Assembly: GCA_011090425.1 (NCBI GenBank)
Contig: PHGD01000049.1
Location: 1 to 37,343 of the forward strand
DNA length: 37,343 bases
Source: Nitrospira sp. LK70
Lineage (GTDB): Bacteria > Nitrospirota > Nitrospiria > Nitrospirales > Nitrospiraceae
Direction: 5' to 3'
Part shown: positions 9,614 to 17,079 of the stretch, in pieces
How positions within the stretch are numbered: the stretch's first letter is position 1
How the letters are laid out: each line of letters opens with the position of its first letter
The notes under the pieces: model-generated
Seen by the model: the letters and a program-made list of their open reading frames with translations, nothing else
What the model was told of the DNA's origin: nothing
The model's database searches: none
Translations under genes and position numbers: made by a program

Positions 9614-11029
9614 ATGGAAAGCAGGCGGGGTATGGTGATGCAAATCGTTGCTTGGGGAATCTTCGTCGGGCTGATGGTTCCTGGTTTGGGACTGGCCGGC
9701 ACTCAACAGATTCCAGCGGCCAACGGCCACGATTTACAGAGCCAAGTCAAGGGTACCGCCAATAGGGTCATTCCGGCGGTGGTCAGTATCGCATCCACCG
9801 TGATGGTGCGCGATCAGGCCTTCAGCGACGAAGCCTTGCCGTTCGGTCTGTTCAAAGAGCCGCCGACACGTCGGCAATATGGCCAGGGGTCGGGCGTGAT
9901 CGTCACGCCGGACGGCTACATCATCACGAATAACCATGTAGTGGCGGATGCCGTCGATGTGGAAGTGATCCTGGCGGATCGCCGCCAGTACAAGGGAAAA
10001 GTGGTCGCGACGGATCCAAAGACCGACGTGGCGGTGGTGAAGATTCAGGCCTCGAATCTGCCGTCAGCGGTCTGGGGGGATTCGAGCCATCTGGCCGTCG
10101 GTGACTTCGTGCTCGCCATCGGCAACCCTCTGGGATTGAGCCGCAGCGTCACGTTCGGCATCGTGAGCGCGGTTGGGCGCGCAGATGTCGGCGTGGCGGA
10201 CTTCGAAGACTTCATCCAGACCGATGCTCCCATCAATCCTGGGAATTCGGGAGGAGCGCTCGTCAATATTCATGGCGAGTTGATCGGGATCAATACAGCG
10301 ATCGCGAGTCCGACCGGCGGCAGCGTGGGAGTCGGGTTTGCGATTCCCAGCAACATGGCCCGTGCCGCCATGCAAAGTCTTCTGAGGACGGGTCGTGTGG
10401 TGCGAGGATTTCTGGGAGCCTCGACGCAGGACGTGACTCCTCCACTGGGGAAAATTTTCCGTTTGCCGGATGTCAAGGGCGCGATCGTCACCGACGTGCA
10501 ATCCAGGGGGACGGCGGAACGAGCGGGTCTGAAACGAGGCGATGTGGTGGTGCGTTTCGACGGGCGGGACATCATGGACAGCGGTCAGTTGCGGAATCTG
10601 GTGGCGCAATCGCCGATCGGAAGCAAACATCGCCTGGACCTCATCCGGGATGGGAAACTGTACCAAGCCGATCTGGTCATTCAGGAAGCGCCGCGTGAAC
10701 GTACGAAGAAAAGTCAGATTGCATCGTCGGCTGTATCGACGGTCCATCCGCTCTCCGGAGTGGTCTTTGATGACGTCACTCCCCCTTTGGCACGGCAGAT
10801 GGATTTGCCGGTGAATACCGGCGTTGTCGTGACAGATATCGAAGAAGGCAGCTTGGCCGAAACCTCCGGTTTGCAACCGGGTGACGTCGTGCTGGAGATG
10901 AACCGACAGCATGTGAACAGTTTTGCGGTACTCCAACGTCTCGCCGATCCCCTTAAACCCACCGACCTCGCCCTCCTGCTCGTGAACCGTCAAGGCAACG
11001 TCATGTATATCCCGATTCAGGGAGAATAG
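9614..11029 (+). CDS. htrA: HtrA/DegP-type periplasmic serine protease
   Basis: A 471-residue protein with a signal peptide (after MESRRGMVMQIVAWGIF, cleavage near GLGLAG). The trypsin-like domain has the full triad: His in ITNNHVVAD, Asp in KTDVAVVKI, Ser in NPGNSGGAL. Two PDZ domains follow: one with RGTAERAGLKRGDVVVRFDG and a C-terminal one with GSLAETSGLQPGDVVLEM. It degrades or refolds misfolded envelope proteins. The ATG at 9614 is preferred because AGAGG (9602-9606) is 7 nt upstream; the ATG at 9599 has no such site. The last 30 codons recur at 13038 and 16990, the ends of two tandem units. Confidence 0.94.
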   Translation: MESRRGMVMQIVAWGIFVGLMVPGLGLAGTQQIPAANGHDLQSQVKGTANRVIPAVVSIASTVMVRDQAFSDEALPFGLFKEPPTRRQYGQGSGVIVTPDGYIITNNHVVADAVDVEVILADRRQYKGKVVATDPKTDVAVVKIQASNLPSAVWGDSSHLAVGDFVLAIGNPLGLSRSVTFGIVSAVGRADVGVADFEDFIQTDAPINPGNSGGALVNIHGELIGINTAIASPTGGSVGVGFAIPSNMARAAMQSLLRTGRVVRGFLGASTQDVTPPLGKIFRLPDVKGAIVTDVQSRGTAERAGLKRGDVVVRFDGRDIMDSGQLRNLVAQSPIGSKHRLDLIRDGKLYQADLVIQEAPRERTKKSQIASSAVSTVHPLSGVVFDDVTPPLARQMDLPVNTGVVVTDIEEGSLAETSGLQPGDVVLEMNRQHVNSFAVLQRLADPLKPTDLALLLVNRQGNVMYIPIQGE

Positions 11030-11109
11030 AGGTCGGTAGATCTGTCTCACATACTCGCGCAGTATGGGGAGGACAGAGGCGAGTTTTAAAGTCACATCTG
11101 CCTCCAAGT

Positions 11110-11160
11110 CCGCCGCCTGTTGATTCTGTCAAAAGTCGTAGCAGGTGCGGACGTCGATTC
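11110..11160 (-). pseudogene. Scar of an ECF sigma gene (unit 1)
   Basis: About 50 bp that match 14387-14436 inside the intact sigma gene of unit 2; for example CCGCCGCCTGTTG and AAAAGTCGTA occur in both. Here they are joined directly to the divergent promoter region, so some 330 bp of the sigma gene 5' part and everything downstream have been deleted. Confidence 0.65.
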
Positions 11161-11167
11161 TCTGTAT

Positions 11168-11195
11168 CAAGACGATACGGCGAGTCAAAAGGTTA
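11168..11195 (-). promoter_or_regulatory. ECF-type promoter TAACC-N16-CGTCTT (unit 1, leftward)
   Basis: On the minus strand -35 TAACC (11195-11191) is separated by exactly 16 nt from CGTCTTG (11174-11168). It points at the sigma scar, so in this unit it drives no intact gene. The same spacing and elements occur in the other three promoters of this block. Confidence 0.65.
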
Positions 11196-11244
11196 CAGAT
11201 CTCTGCTATTTGCTGTTGTCATTCATTCACTCTCCGATCGCGTG

Positions 11245-11272
11245 TAACCTTTCCGCCCCTCGCTCCGTCCTA
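11245..11272 (+). promoter_or_regulatory. ECF-type promoter TAACC-N16-CGTCCTA (unit 1, rightward)
   Basis: TAACC at 11245-11249, 16 nt, CGTCCTA at 11266-11272. It points toward the lipoprotein pseudogene and the receiver gene. The -35 boxes of the two divergent promoters are arms of a perfect inverted repeat (AAAGGTTACA / TGTAACCTTT). Confidence 0.65.
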
Positions 11273-11362
11273 GAAGTAGAGCGACCGGAGGCTTCGATGG
11301 GCTGGAGACATGGCCGCCATGGTCACAAGGCGCGTCACGAGAACTCGCGAATCTGTTCCAAG

Positions 11363-11594
11363 GTGCTTCGAGGATGGTTCCGAATGACGAGCACGAACGG
11401 CCTGCTTCTTGCTCGTATTCCTGACAGGATGCCGTTCGACGCAGGGCAACTATCTTGGGCAGGCCACCGATCATGTGACGGCGGTGAAGATTGAACAGAT
11501 CCCGATGCGCCCCAGCCGTGGACAAGTCCTCGATACAGGACAGCGACTCCGGCTCTCTTGTCTCGACAGAATTCCGGTGATGGTCAGGGTCTGA
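11363..11594 (+). pseudogene. Frameshifted small lipoprotein gene (unit 1)
   Basis: Homologous to the intact lipoprotein at 14995-15303. The start region (GTG at 11363) and the lipobox segment FLTGCRSTQGNYLGQA are recognisable, but they are in different frames: relative to the intact copy there is one extra base in the run just before the lipobox. The C-terminal half is also shortened, ending after SCLDRIPVMVRV instead of the FDCNGVLRRW end. The protein is unlikely to be made. Confidence 0.75.
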
Positions 11595-11706
11595 GCTTCC
11601 GGCTTCTCGGCTCGGACCGAGTGTGGGTGGAGGCCGCCCTCCCTTTGCCTCTACCCCGGCCTCACATCGAGGCCTCTGGAATCGCTTCAAATGGAAGGAG
11701 AGCACG

Positions 11707-12147
11707 ATGATGGGATACGGCAAGCGTCTGTTAGTGGTTGGCGATGAAGAACGGGGCGGCTGCCCTTTGGTGGGGCAACTGGAGTTGCATTACTTTACGG
11801 TGGTGGCGGTTGCGGATGGCTTGCAGGCTTTGAGGGAACTCCACCGTCGTCATTTCGATGCCGTGATCACCGACCTACAGATACCGTACCTCGATGGTCT
11901 CGATCTCCTGTGTCAGTGCCGCCTGGTGTGGCCGCAGCTGCCCATCATCCTCCTGTCCGGTAATCTCTCCGGGATTGTCTGGCCGGCGATGGCCCAGGGA
12001 GCCTTTGCATGCCTGCCCAAACCGGTCGATACCGAGAAATTGATCCATGTCCTTTCCCAAGCCATCCTGCACACGGATGATCCTCGATCCAATCAGGTTG
12101 ATATGCTTTCCAACATGCCGGAAGCTCAACGATGTTTGGCTCTGTGA
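11707..12147 (+). CDS. Stand-alone receiver-domain protein (unit 1)
   Basis: A 146-residue CheY-like protein with no output domain. The phospho-acceptor is D56 in DAVITDLQIPYLDG; S84 (LLSGN) and K105 (LPKPVD) are in place. The first of the two acidic Mg2+ ligands is lost: VVGDEER here against VVDDEEH in the unit 2 paralogue, so position 12 is Gly. The insert RGGCPLVGQ after it is also unusual. Phosphorylation may be weakened. A ribosome site (AAGGAGAG) precedes the double ATG. No cognate kinase lies in the block. Confidence 0.85.
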   Translation: MMGYGKRLLVVGDEERGGCPLVGQLELHYFTVVAVADGLQALRELHRRHFDAVITDLQIPYLDGLDLLCQCRLVWPQLPIILLSGNLSGIVWPAMAQGAFACLPKPVDTEKLIHVLSQAILHTDDPRSNQVDMLSNMPEAQRCLAL

Positions 12148-12244
12148 GCAACAGGTACCGAGTAGATGGGTGGACTCATAGAAGATGAGGCGCGATAATG
12201 AAAGGAGGGGAAGATGAAGCGCAAGAATGAAAGGAGGGCCACCT

Positions 12245-12868
12245 ATGCGTATGATCGGATTGCTCACGATGAGTGCGATGGGTATGTGGTTGAGCGCTTG
12301 CTCCACCTCCCCAATGTTCCCACAAGCAATTACGAAGGACGTTGAGACCAACACCCGTGATGTCAAGGCCTGGGAGGACGCGGCCTATCACCCCTCGAGC
12401 GCGAAGTTTGTCCCTCAGAAAGTGGAGTTGGCCGGTGAGATCATACGAGTCATTCAGAAGCCAGACGGTGTGGTCATTCTGGCCGAGGAGCGGTCGCTTG
12501 ATACGGATCCAGCGTCCACCCAGACAGGCGCCCAACAGGACAGCGCACCCTGGTTCGCAATCACTTTTAAAGGGTCTGTAGCGCCGAGTTTGTTGCAGGC
12601 CGGTAATCGACTGACTGTGGTCGGCACGACGCACCGAGCCAGCGCAGAAATGCTCGGCGGCGCTCCACGAATGCTGCCACACCTGGTGGCGCAATGCCTT
12701 CACATCTGGAATACCCGAGAATCGGAAGCGGCGAACTTTTCTTATTATGGTGGCCCTATGGGACATCATCCTGCGGAAGAGCGAACCTTCTGTCTTGAGG
12801 GCAGCAATGCTGGTTCCTCGCCCAGCGGCAGTCAAGGCGACGCGAAGAAGGCCTCCGGAGGCTCGTGA
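12245..12868 (+). CDS. Slp-like outer-membrane lipoprotein (unit 1)
   Basis: A 207-residue lipoprotein. The signal peptide MRMIGLLTMSAMGMWLSACS ends in a lipobox (LSAC). The mature protein has the Slp pattern: a short segment with HPSSAKFVPQKVELAGEI, then IRVIQKPDGVVILAEE, and a beta-barrel part with LLQAGNRLTVVG. Slp proteins are induced by starvation or acid stress in enteric bacteria. The C-terminal tail (rich in Gly, Ser, Ala) extends past the family core. The start is fixed by GGAGG about 8 nt upstream. The unit 2 copy is deleted to a 66-codon remnant. Confidence 0.75.
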   Translation: MRMIGLLTMSAMGMWLSACSTSPMFPQAITKDVETNTRDVKAWEDAAYHPSSAKFVPQKVELAGEIIRVIQKPDGVVILAEERSLDTDPASTQTGAQQDSAPWFAITFKGSVAPSLLQAGNRLTVVGTTHRASAEMLGGAPRMLPHLVAQCLHIWNTRESEAANFSYYGGPMGHHPAEERTFCLEGSNAGSSPSGSQGDAKKASGGS

Positions 12869-13037
12869 AATAACGGCTAGACCGTCGATCGAAAATGAGA
12901 CATGCCGCTGTGTGCAGGGATCGACACGAATGGCTCAAGAACGACCATGTGACGTGCCGAAGACGACGAGTGTGTCAGCTTGGGCGGAGTCTCTTGATAA
13001 TTAGCTGATCGCGCGGTCTCGGAGAGTGCATCATGAG

Positions 13038-13130
13038 CGCCTCGCCGATCTCCTCAAAGCGACCGATCTCGCCCTCCTGCTCGTGAACCGGCAGGTGAAC
13101 GTCATGTCTATCCCGATTCATGGGGAATAG
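13038..13130 (+). pseudogene. Fragment of the htrA 3' end (end of unit 1)
   Basis: Thirty codons and a TAG match the last residues of HtrA (RLADPLKPTDLALLLVNRQG and what follows); here they read RLADLLKATDLALLLVNRQV and end IPIHGE. Nothing upstream supplies the rest of the protease. It marks the boundary of a tandem duplication. Confidence 0.8.
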
Positions 13131-13293
13131 GGGTGGGTCGACCTGCCTCAGTAAGCCCTCGACCGGTGTCGCGGATTCTCACAACGCAACCACTGGGAGC
13201 AGTCAAAGGTCCCCGTTCATCACACCAATGCGCTTGCGTGTTCCCTTGTCAAGAATGTCCATACCAAGATGCGTGCGCATCAGGAGTTCACCG

Positions 13294-13740
13294 TCACTCG
13301 GCGGATAGCGGATAGGATGGCACGAGCAAGGTCGAGCGTTTCCTCGTGGATTCAAGATAGTCTCGAGATTTTGTCCACCGCCGTTGTAACCGTGTATACA
13401 GTACCTCGAGCCGTGTCTGTTGCTCGGGGGACAATTTTGCTTTGAGCGCCGCCATGCCGTTCATCAAGATGGCCTCAATCTCGGCCTGATGCGCAAACCG
13501 TAATTCCAGGATGGCCACATGGGCTTCCGTCACAATCGGTTCAATGTCCGTTCGCTGCTCAGTCGTCAGCGCCAACTCCTGCGCGAGACGTGTCATGATC
13601 CGGTCGTGCTGCGCGGCAGCCCCACGTTCCTCGCGTTGTTCGCGTTCGTACGTGTGATAGAAACTGATGCCCGCAACGCCGCACAGCACGCCGGCGGCAA
13701 AGAGGACGACCAGCCCTCTGATGACTGCACCTCGTGACAT
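13294..13740 (-). CDS. LTxxQ-type periplasmic protein, possible sensor of the sigma operon
   Basis: A 148-residue protein with one N-terminal membrane anchor or signal (GLVVLFAAGVLCGVAGISFY). The rest is helical and charged, with two LTxxQ-like motifs, LALTTEQRTDIEPI and KLSPEQQTRLEVLYTRL, typical of the Spy/CpxP and metal-sensor (CnrX-like) families. It is third in the operon behind the sigma factor and a small membrane protein, an arrangement like the CnrYXH type of ECF regulation, where the periplasmic protein senses the stress. GGAGG lies 8 nt before the ATG. The identity of the signal is unknown; metal or misfolded protein is plausible. Confidence 0.7.
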   Translation of the reverse strand: MSRGAVIRGLVVLFAAGVLCGVAGISFYHTYEREQREERGAAAQHDRIMTRLAQELALTTEQRTDIEPIVTEAHVAILELRFAHQAEIEAILMNGMAALKAKLSPEQQTRLEVLYTRLQRRWTKSRDYLESTRKRSTLLVPSYPLSAE

Positions 13741-13766
13741 CGTGCATGCCTCCTTTTTCTGCGCAT

Positions 13767-14084
13767 CTACTCGAAAAACAATGAGCCCACCTCAACGTCT
13801 TCCGCCATCAGACCGCCTTCTTCACTCACGTTCACAGTAGATTGCATCAGGAACGACACCAGCAGAAAGATCGAAAGAACCGCCGCGAAGCAGGCCGCCC
13901 GCCATACCAGGTGCACGACGTCACCGTTTCCGCAGGCTCGTGGCGGCCGCCTCGCCACACGTCGGACCTCCTGCATCACGTCCTCGACCCATCCAGCTTG
14001 CCACGACGGAATGTGTCGTGCCCGATGGGCTTCAGTGAGCGCCTGTTCCAACTTTTGCAGCCGTTCCTCGTCGACGGGGCTCAT
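13767..14084 (-). CDS. Single-helix membrane protein, candidate anti-sigma factor
   Basis: A 105-residue protein: about 60 hydrophilic residues (SPVDEERLQKLEQAL at the start), one membrane helix (VVHLVWRAACFAAVLSIFLLV), then a short tail rich in acidic residues outside. This is the shape of small anti-sigma factors. Its ATG overlaps the sigma stop as ATGA, so the two are cotranslated. No zinc-binding HxxxCxxC motif is seen. The call rests on position and topology. Confidence 0.6.
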   Translation of the reverse strand: MSPVDEERLQKLEQALTEAHRARHIPSWQAGWVEDVMQEVRRVARRPPRACGNGDVVHLVWRAACFAAVLSIFLLVSFLMQSTVNVSEEGGLMAEDVEVGSLFFE

Positions 14085-14668
14085 TGTTTGGCGACCTCCT
14101 CTCTAAGGATCGTGCGCAGGAGCTGCCGAGCTCGATGTGCGCGCACTTTGACGTTGATCACGCTCCACCCTAATAACGCGGCAGCCTCTCGGACGGAATA
14201 ACCGTCGAGATGCACCAAGGTCACGACCAGACGGTTCTCAGGCGACAGGCGGGCCAATGCCCACTGTAACACCTCACTGGCTTCTTGCCGGCGGGCCTGT
14301 TCGGCAAAGCCCTCATCCGACTGGGCTGCCATCACTTGGTCGATCCAACGTTGATGTTCAGTCGTGAGCGTACTCACCGGCAATTCCGCCGCCTGTTGCG
14401 TCCGCCAAAAGTCGTAACAGCTGCGGACGGCGATTGTGGCCAGCCAATGGGGGAAGGGTTCTTCAAAACGATAGGTTCTGAGTCCGATGTATGCCCTCAC
14501 AAAGACCTCATGTGCGACTTCGGCCATCCGGTCCGGCGGGATGTGGCCTCCGACTATTCGCCTAACATGATCCCGATGACGGAGCATCAAATCCTCAAAG
14601 CGCTCGGTCTCACCTGCGACTACCCGCTGCACCAGGTCGTCATCCGCCCTCTCCGACTGAACCATCGT
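14081..14668 (-). CDS. ECF sigma factor (unit 2)
   Basis: An approximately 195-residue ECF sigma-70. Region 2 contains FEDLMLRHRDHVRRIVGG and VAHEVFVRAYIGLRTY and region 4 an HTH with YSVREAAALLGWSVINVKVRAHRAR. The start is uncertain: ATG 14668 has GAGG about 6 nt upstream; ATG 14695 has a strong GGAGG only 1 nt before it. An upstream ATG at 14851 is excluded because it lies before the predicted promoter. Preceded by TAACC-N16-CGTCTTA, which also faces the lipoprotein operon, so it likely controls itself and that operon. Confidence 0.9.
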   Translation of the reverse strand, partial: TMVQSERADDDLVQRVVAGETERFEDLMLRHRDHVRRIVGGHIPPDRMAEVAHEVFVRAYIGLRTYRFEEPFPHWLATIAVRSCYDFWRTQQAAELPVSTLTTEHQRWIDQVMAAQSDEGFAEQARRQEASEVLQWALARLSPENRLVVTLVHLDGYSVREAAALLGWSVINVKVRAHRARQLLRTILREEVAKQ

Positions 14669-14773
14669 GTCCCTCGGCAACGCCTCAAGAGACATACCTC
14701 CTGTAGGGTAGCAGTGCTCGACCATAGGCGAGGGTGCCCGCATGGGAAGAATGCCAGTTCGTTCTCTCTGTCT

Positions 14774-14801
14774 TAAGACGAAACGATGGGTCAAAAGGTT
14801 A
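14774..14801 (-). promoter_or_regulatory. ECF-type promoter TAACC-N16-CGTCTTA (sigma operon)
   Basis: Minus-strand -35 TAACC (14801-14797), 16 nt, -10 CGTCTTA (14780-14774). It lies about 75-100 nt before the sigma start codons. The unit 1 counterpart keeps both boxes although the sigma gene is lost. Confidence 0.75.
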
Positions 14802-14881
14802 CAGGTCGCCGCCAAATCAGAGAGTAAGATGTCACTATTCGTTTTGGCCATTCATTCAGACCCACATCGCGTGTAACCTTT
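14794..14881. repeat. 10-bp perfect inverted repeat spanning the divergent -35 boxes
   Basis: AAAGGTTACA at 14794-14803 and TGTAACCTTT at 14872-14881. Each arm includes the -35 of one divergent promoter. Symmetry follows from two promoters with the same extended -35, so no extra operator need be assumed. Confidence 0.75.
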
Positions 14882-14901
14882 CCATCCTCCGCTCCGTCTT
14901 A
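14874..14901 (+). promoter_or_regulatory. ECF-type promoter TAACC-N16-CGTCTTA (lipoprotein operon)
   Basis: TAACC at 14874-14878, 16 nt, CGTCTTA at 14895-14901. The start codon of the lipoprotein at 14995 would have a leader of about 85 nt. It matches the divergent sigma promoter base for base in both boxes. Confidence 0.75.
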
Positions 14902-14994
14902 TTAGAAGATCAGGCAATCGGAAGTTTCGATGGGCCGACGACATGGCCGTCAGGTCACAAGGCATCTCAGAAGACCTCGCAAACCTGTTCCAAG

Positions 14995-15303
14995 ATGCGT
15001 CGATGGTGGTTTCGCATGGCGAGTACGGACGGCCTGTTCTTACTTGTGCTCCTCACGGGGTGTCGCTCGGCGCAGGACGGTTACCTCACGCAGGCCATTG
15101 ATCATGCGACGGCGGTGGAACTCGAACAGGTCTTAGGACAGCCCAGTCACGAACAAGTCCTCGAAACAGGACAACGGCTGTGGCTCTATCGCCGTGAAGA
15201 GAGCGGGACAGACGGCCAGGACTTCACACCGTTCTGTCAAGATTTCGGGCTGACTTTTGACTGTAACGGAGTCTTACGTAGGTGGGAGAAACAACGCTGT
15301 TGA
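14995..15303 (+). CDS. Small lipoprotein with SmpA/OmlA-like features (unit 2)
   Basis: A 102-residue protein with an N-terminal signal, a lipobox LLTGC and a short mature domain. The pattern YLTQAIDHATAVELEQVLGQ, then GQRLWLYRR, and a C-terminal FDCNGVLRRWEKQRC resembles the SmpA/OmlA fold (BamE-like) in which a strand ends FDxxGxLxxW. Two further cysteines (FCQDF and FDCNG) might form a disulfide. It begins the plus operon downstream of the ECF promoter. The unit 1 copy is frameshifted. The link to outer-membrane assembly is inference. Confidence 0.7.
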   Translation: MRRWWFRMASTDGLFLLVLLTGCRSAQDGYLTQAIDHATAVELEQVLGQPSHEQVLETGQRLWLYRREESGTDGQDFTPFCQDFGLTFDCNGVLRRWEKQRC

Positions 15304-15361
15304 GCCGAACAGAACAGACGGTCGGGCATGGATGGGTCTTTCTACAGAAAGGAGAATTCAC

Positions 15362-16015
15362 ATGTTACAAGCGCGATTGAGCCAGTGGACGGTGACCATG
15401 TGTGTTGCAGGAATAGGCCTGGCCGCTGTCTTGCTTGTTCCGAACGAGGGCTATACGGATTCAGGTCCAGGAGGCACGTGGTTCCTTCATGGGGAACAGA
15501 AGAAAGATTTTGCCAGCCGAACCTTCCGAGCGCTGCTCCATCATCCTACAGACTTCACTCTCTCCGCTGAGCAGGTGGGGAGGCTCGAAGTGCTGGCCGC
15601 GGACTATGCGAGGACCAGGATTCGGAACCGGGCTGCGGCGGAGCTGGCGGAAGTGGATGTGAAAGCCCTCATCAAGAATCCTCAATCGGAGCTGTCGGCG
15701 ATCGAGGCCGCGCTGCGGAAATCCGAAACGGCCACCACGACGGAGCGGCTCGATCGCGTGAAAGCCATCCGGAGCGCGCTCGCGGTGTTGACGCCGGACC
15801 AGCGCGAAGGCTGGAAAGCGAAGATGCGCGATCGGCATCACGACCAGCGCCAGGGATCAACCTGTGGGAACGTAACTGGTCGTCACGAGCGCGTCCATAA
15901 TCTGGACGATACTGCGGTGACAAGCGTTTCACAGGAGTCGGCTCTGCTCGCTGACAATGAGCCGATGGGGACGACCCAAAGTGAGATGTCAGTCGACTTG
16001 AGCGAATTGCCTTGA
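15362..16015 (+). CDS. LTxxQ-type periplasmic protein (unit 2 only)
   Basis: A 217-residue secreted protein. The signal covers about residues 1-31, with a hydrophobic stretch AGIGLAAVLLVPNEG. The core has FTLSAEQVGRLEVLAADYAR, AAELAEVDVKALI and a final LTPDQREGWKAKM: two LxxxQ motifs around a charged helical region, as in Spy/CpxP-like proteins. The C-terminal 50 residues are low-complexity and polar. AAGGAG lies 8 nt before the ATG at 15362. This gene is absent from unit 1. It is the second LTxxQ protein of the block, on the opposite arm of the divergent promoters from 13294-13740. Confidence 0.7.
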   Translation: MLQARLSQWTVTMCVAGIGLAAVLLVPNEGYTDSGPGGTWFLHGEQKKDFASRTFRALLHHPTDFTLSAEQVGRLEVLAADYARTRIRNRAAAELAEVDVKALIKNPQSELSAIEAALRKSETATTTERLDRVKAIRSALAVLTPDQREGWKAKMRDRHHDQRQGSTCGNVTGRHERVHNLDDTAVTSVSQESALLADNEPMGTTQSEMSVDLSELP

Positions 16016-16139
16016 TGGTCATGTCCGAGCGTCCGGTCTCCAGGCTCGGTCCGAGCGCGAGGTAGAGGCAGCCTTCCTGTTGCCTCTCCCAGACTTGCGT
16101 CGAGGAATGAAGAATCACTTCTGGTAGGAGGAGAGCACG

Positions 16140-16628
16140 ATGATGGCATATGGCAAACGCGTGTTAGTCGTTGACGATGAGGAACATATAGGACATCTGC
16201 TCGTGGAGTATCTGGAGATGCGCCAGTTTGCGGCGGTGGCGGTCACGGATGGGCTGCAGGCTTTGAGGGAACTCCATCGCCGTCATTTCGATGCTGTAAT
16301 CACCGACCTACATGTGCCGTACCTCGATGGCCTCGACCTTCTCCGCCAATGTCATCTGGTGTGGCCGCAGCTGCCCGTCATTCTCATGTCTGGTAATCTC
16401 CTCGATACTATCTGGCCGGCGGTGGCCCAGGGCGCCTATGCCTGTCTGCCAAAACCAGTCGATACCAAGAAATTGATTCATGTCCTTTCTGAGGCGATCT
16501 CAGACTCGGATGATCTCCGATCCGGGCAGGGAGATAGGATCATCCACATGCTGGAAGCCCAACCAGTGCCAGAGAGGGCGACAGACAGATGGCGGGCAGG
16601 TGGATTTACCGAAGATGAGGCGCGTTGA
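16140..16628 (+). CDS. Stand-alone receiver-domain protein (unit 2)
   Basis: A 162-residue CheY-like protein with all expected residues: D12 and D13 in VVDDEEH, phospho-acceptor D56 in DAVITDLHVPYLDG, S84 in LMSGN and K105 in LPKPVD. The C-terminal 35 residues have no recognisable output domain. AGGAGGAG precedes the double ATG (16140, 16143). The unit 1 paralogue is similar throughout but has lost D12. No histidine kinase is adjacent. Confidence 0.88.
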   Translation: MMAYGKRVLVVDDEEHIGHLLVEYLEMRQFAAVAVTDGLQALRELHRRHFDAVITDLHVPYLDGLDLLRQCHLVWPQLPVILMSGNLLDTIWPAVAQGAYACLPKPVDTKKLIHVLSEAISDSDDLRSGQGDRIIHMLEAQPVPERATDRWRAGGFTEDEAR

Positions 16629-16825
16629 TGAACCTGCGGTCCACAGTGATTATAAAAGACGTCGAAACCAACACCTTTGACACCGCGGCCTGGGAGGACC
16701 AGACCCATCACCCATCGAGCGCCGCCTTTGTCTCCCACAAATCTGTCTTAAGGATAGCAATGCTGGTTCCTACCCCGCGACAGCCAAGACGACGTGGAGA
16801 AGGCCTCCGGAGGCTCATGAAATAA
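16625..16825 (+). pseudogene. Deleted slp-like gene (unit 2)
   Basis: A 66-codon remnant. DVETNT, AAWEDQTHHPSSAAFVSHK align with the intact gene at 12245-12868, then the sequence jumps to a region matching the intact gene about 380 bp further on (the CAATGCTGGTTCCT block). The signal peptide and lipobox are missing as well. Confidence 0.8.
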
Positions 16826-16989
16826 CGGCTAGAGCGCCGATCAAGGATGGGACATGCGTTCCGTGTGTCGAGATCCACATGAATGGCTCCAGAACAAGCA
16901 TGTGACGTGCCGAAGATGACGAGGCCTTACCTCGGGCGGAGTCTTTTGATAATCAGGTGATCACGCGATGTCGGGAGCTGCATCATGAG

Positions 16990-17079
16990 CGCCTCGCCGA
17001 TCCACTCAAACCGACCAATCTTGCCCTCCTCCTCGTGAATCGCCAGGGTAACGTCATGTACGTCCAGATTCGTGGGGAA
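16990..17079 (+). pseudogene. Fragment of the htrA 3' end (end of unit 2)
   Basis: Thirty codons that match the HtrA C-terminus at 26 of 30 positions (RLADPLKPTNLALLLVNRQG and beyond). The stop codon is lost and the frame runs on for 25 more codons. It is closer to htrA than the fragment at 13038. Confidence 0.8.

Larger units (their letters stand above)
11030..13130. repeat. Tandem unit 1 of a duplicated envelope-stress block
   Basis: This unit runs from the htrA stop to the first htrA 3'-end fragment. It contains a sigma gene scar, divergent promoters, a lipoprotein pseudogene, a receiver protein and an intact slp-like gene. Each piece aligns in order with a piece of 13131-17079. It is shorter because most of the sigma operon and the LTxxQ gene are missing. 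Confidence 0.75.
13131..17079. repeat. Tandem unit 2 of the duplicated envelope-stress block
   Basis: This longer unit holds the intact sigma operon, lipoprotein, LTxxQ gene and receiver gene, a deleted slp remnant, and ends in a second htrA 3' fragment. Order matches unit 1 where both are preserved. The non-coding stretch between slp and the htrA fragment (12869-13037 and 16826-16989) is also alignable, including a GAAATAACGGCTAGA block. Confidence 0.75.

Noticed and set aside
10064-11107. Long minus-strand frame opposite htrA
   Set aside because: Shadow of a clear protease gene with full catalytic triad; no family features in the minus frame.
14696-14851. N-terminal extension of the ECF sigma factor from ATG 14851
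   Set aside because: The frame is open, but the start lies upstream of the predicted TAACC-N16-CGTCTTA promoter of the gene.
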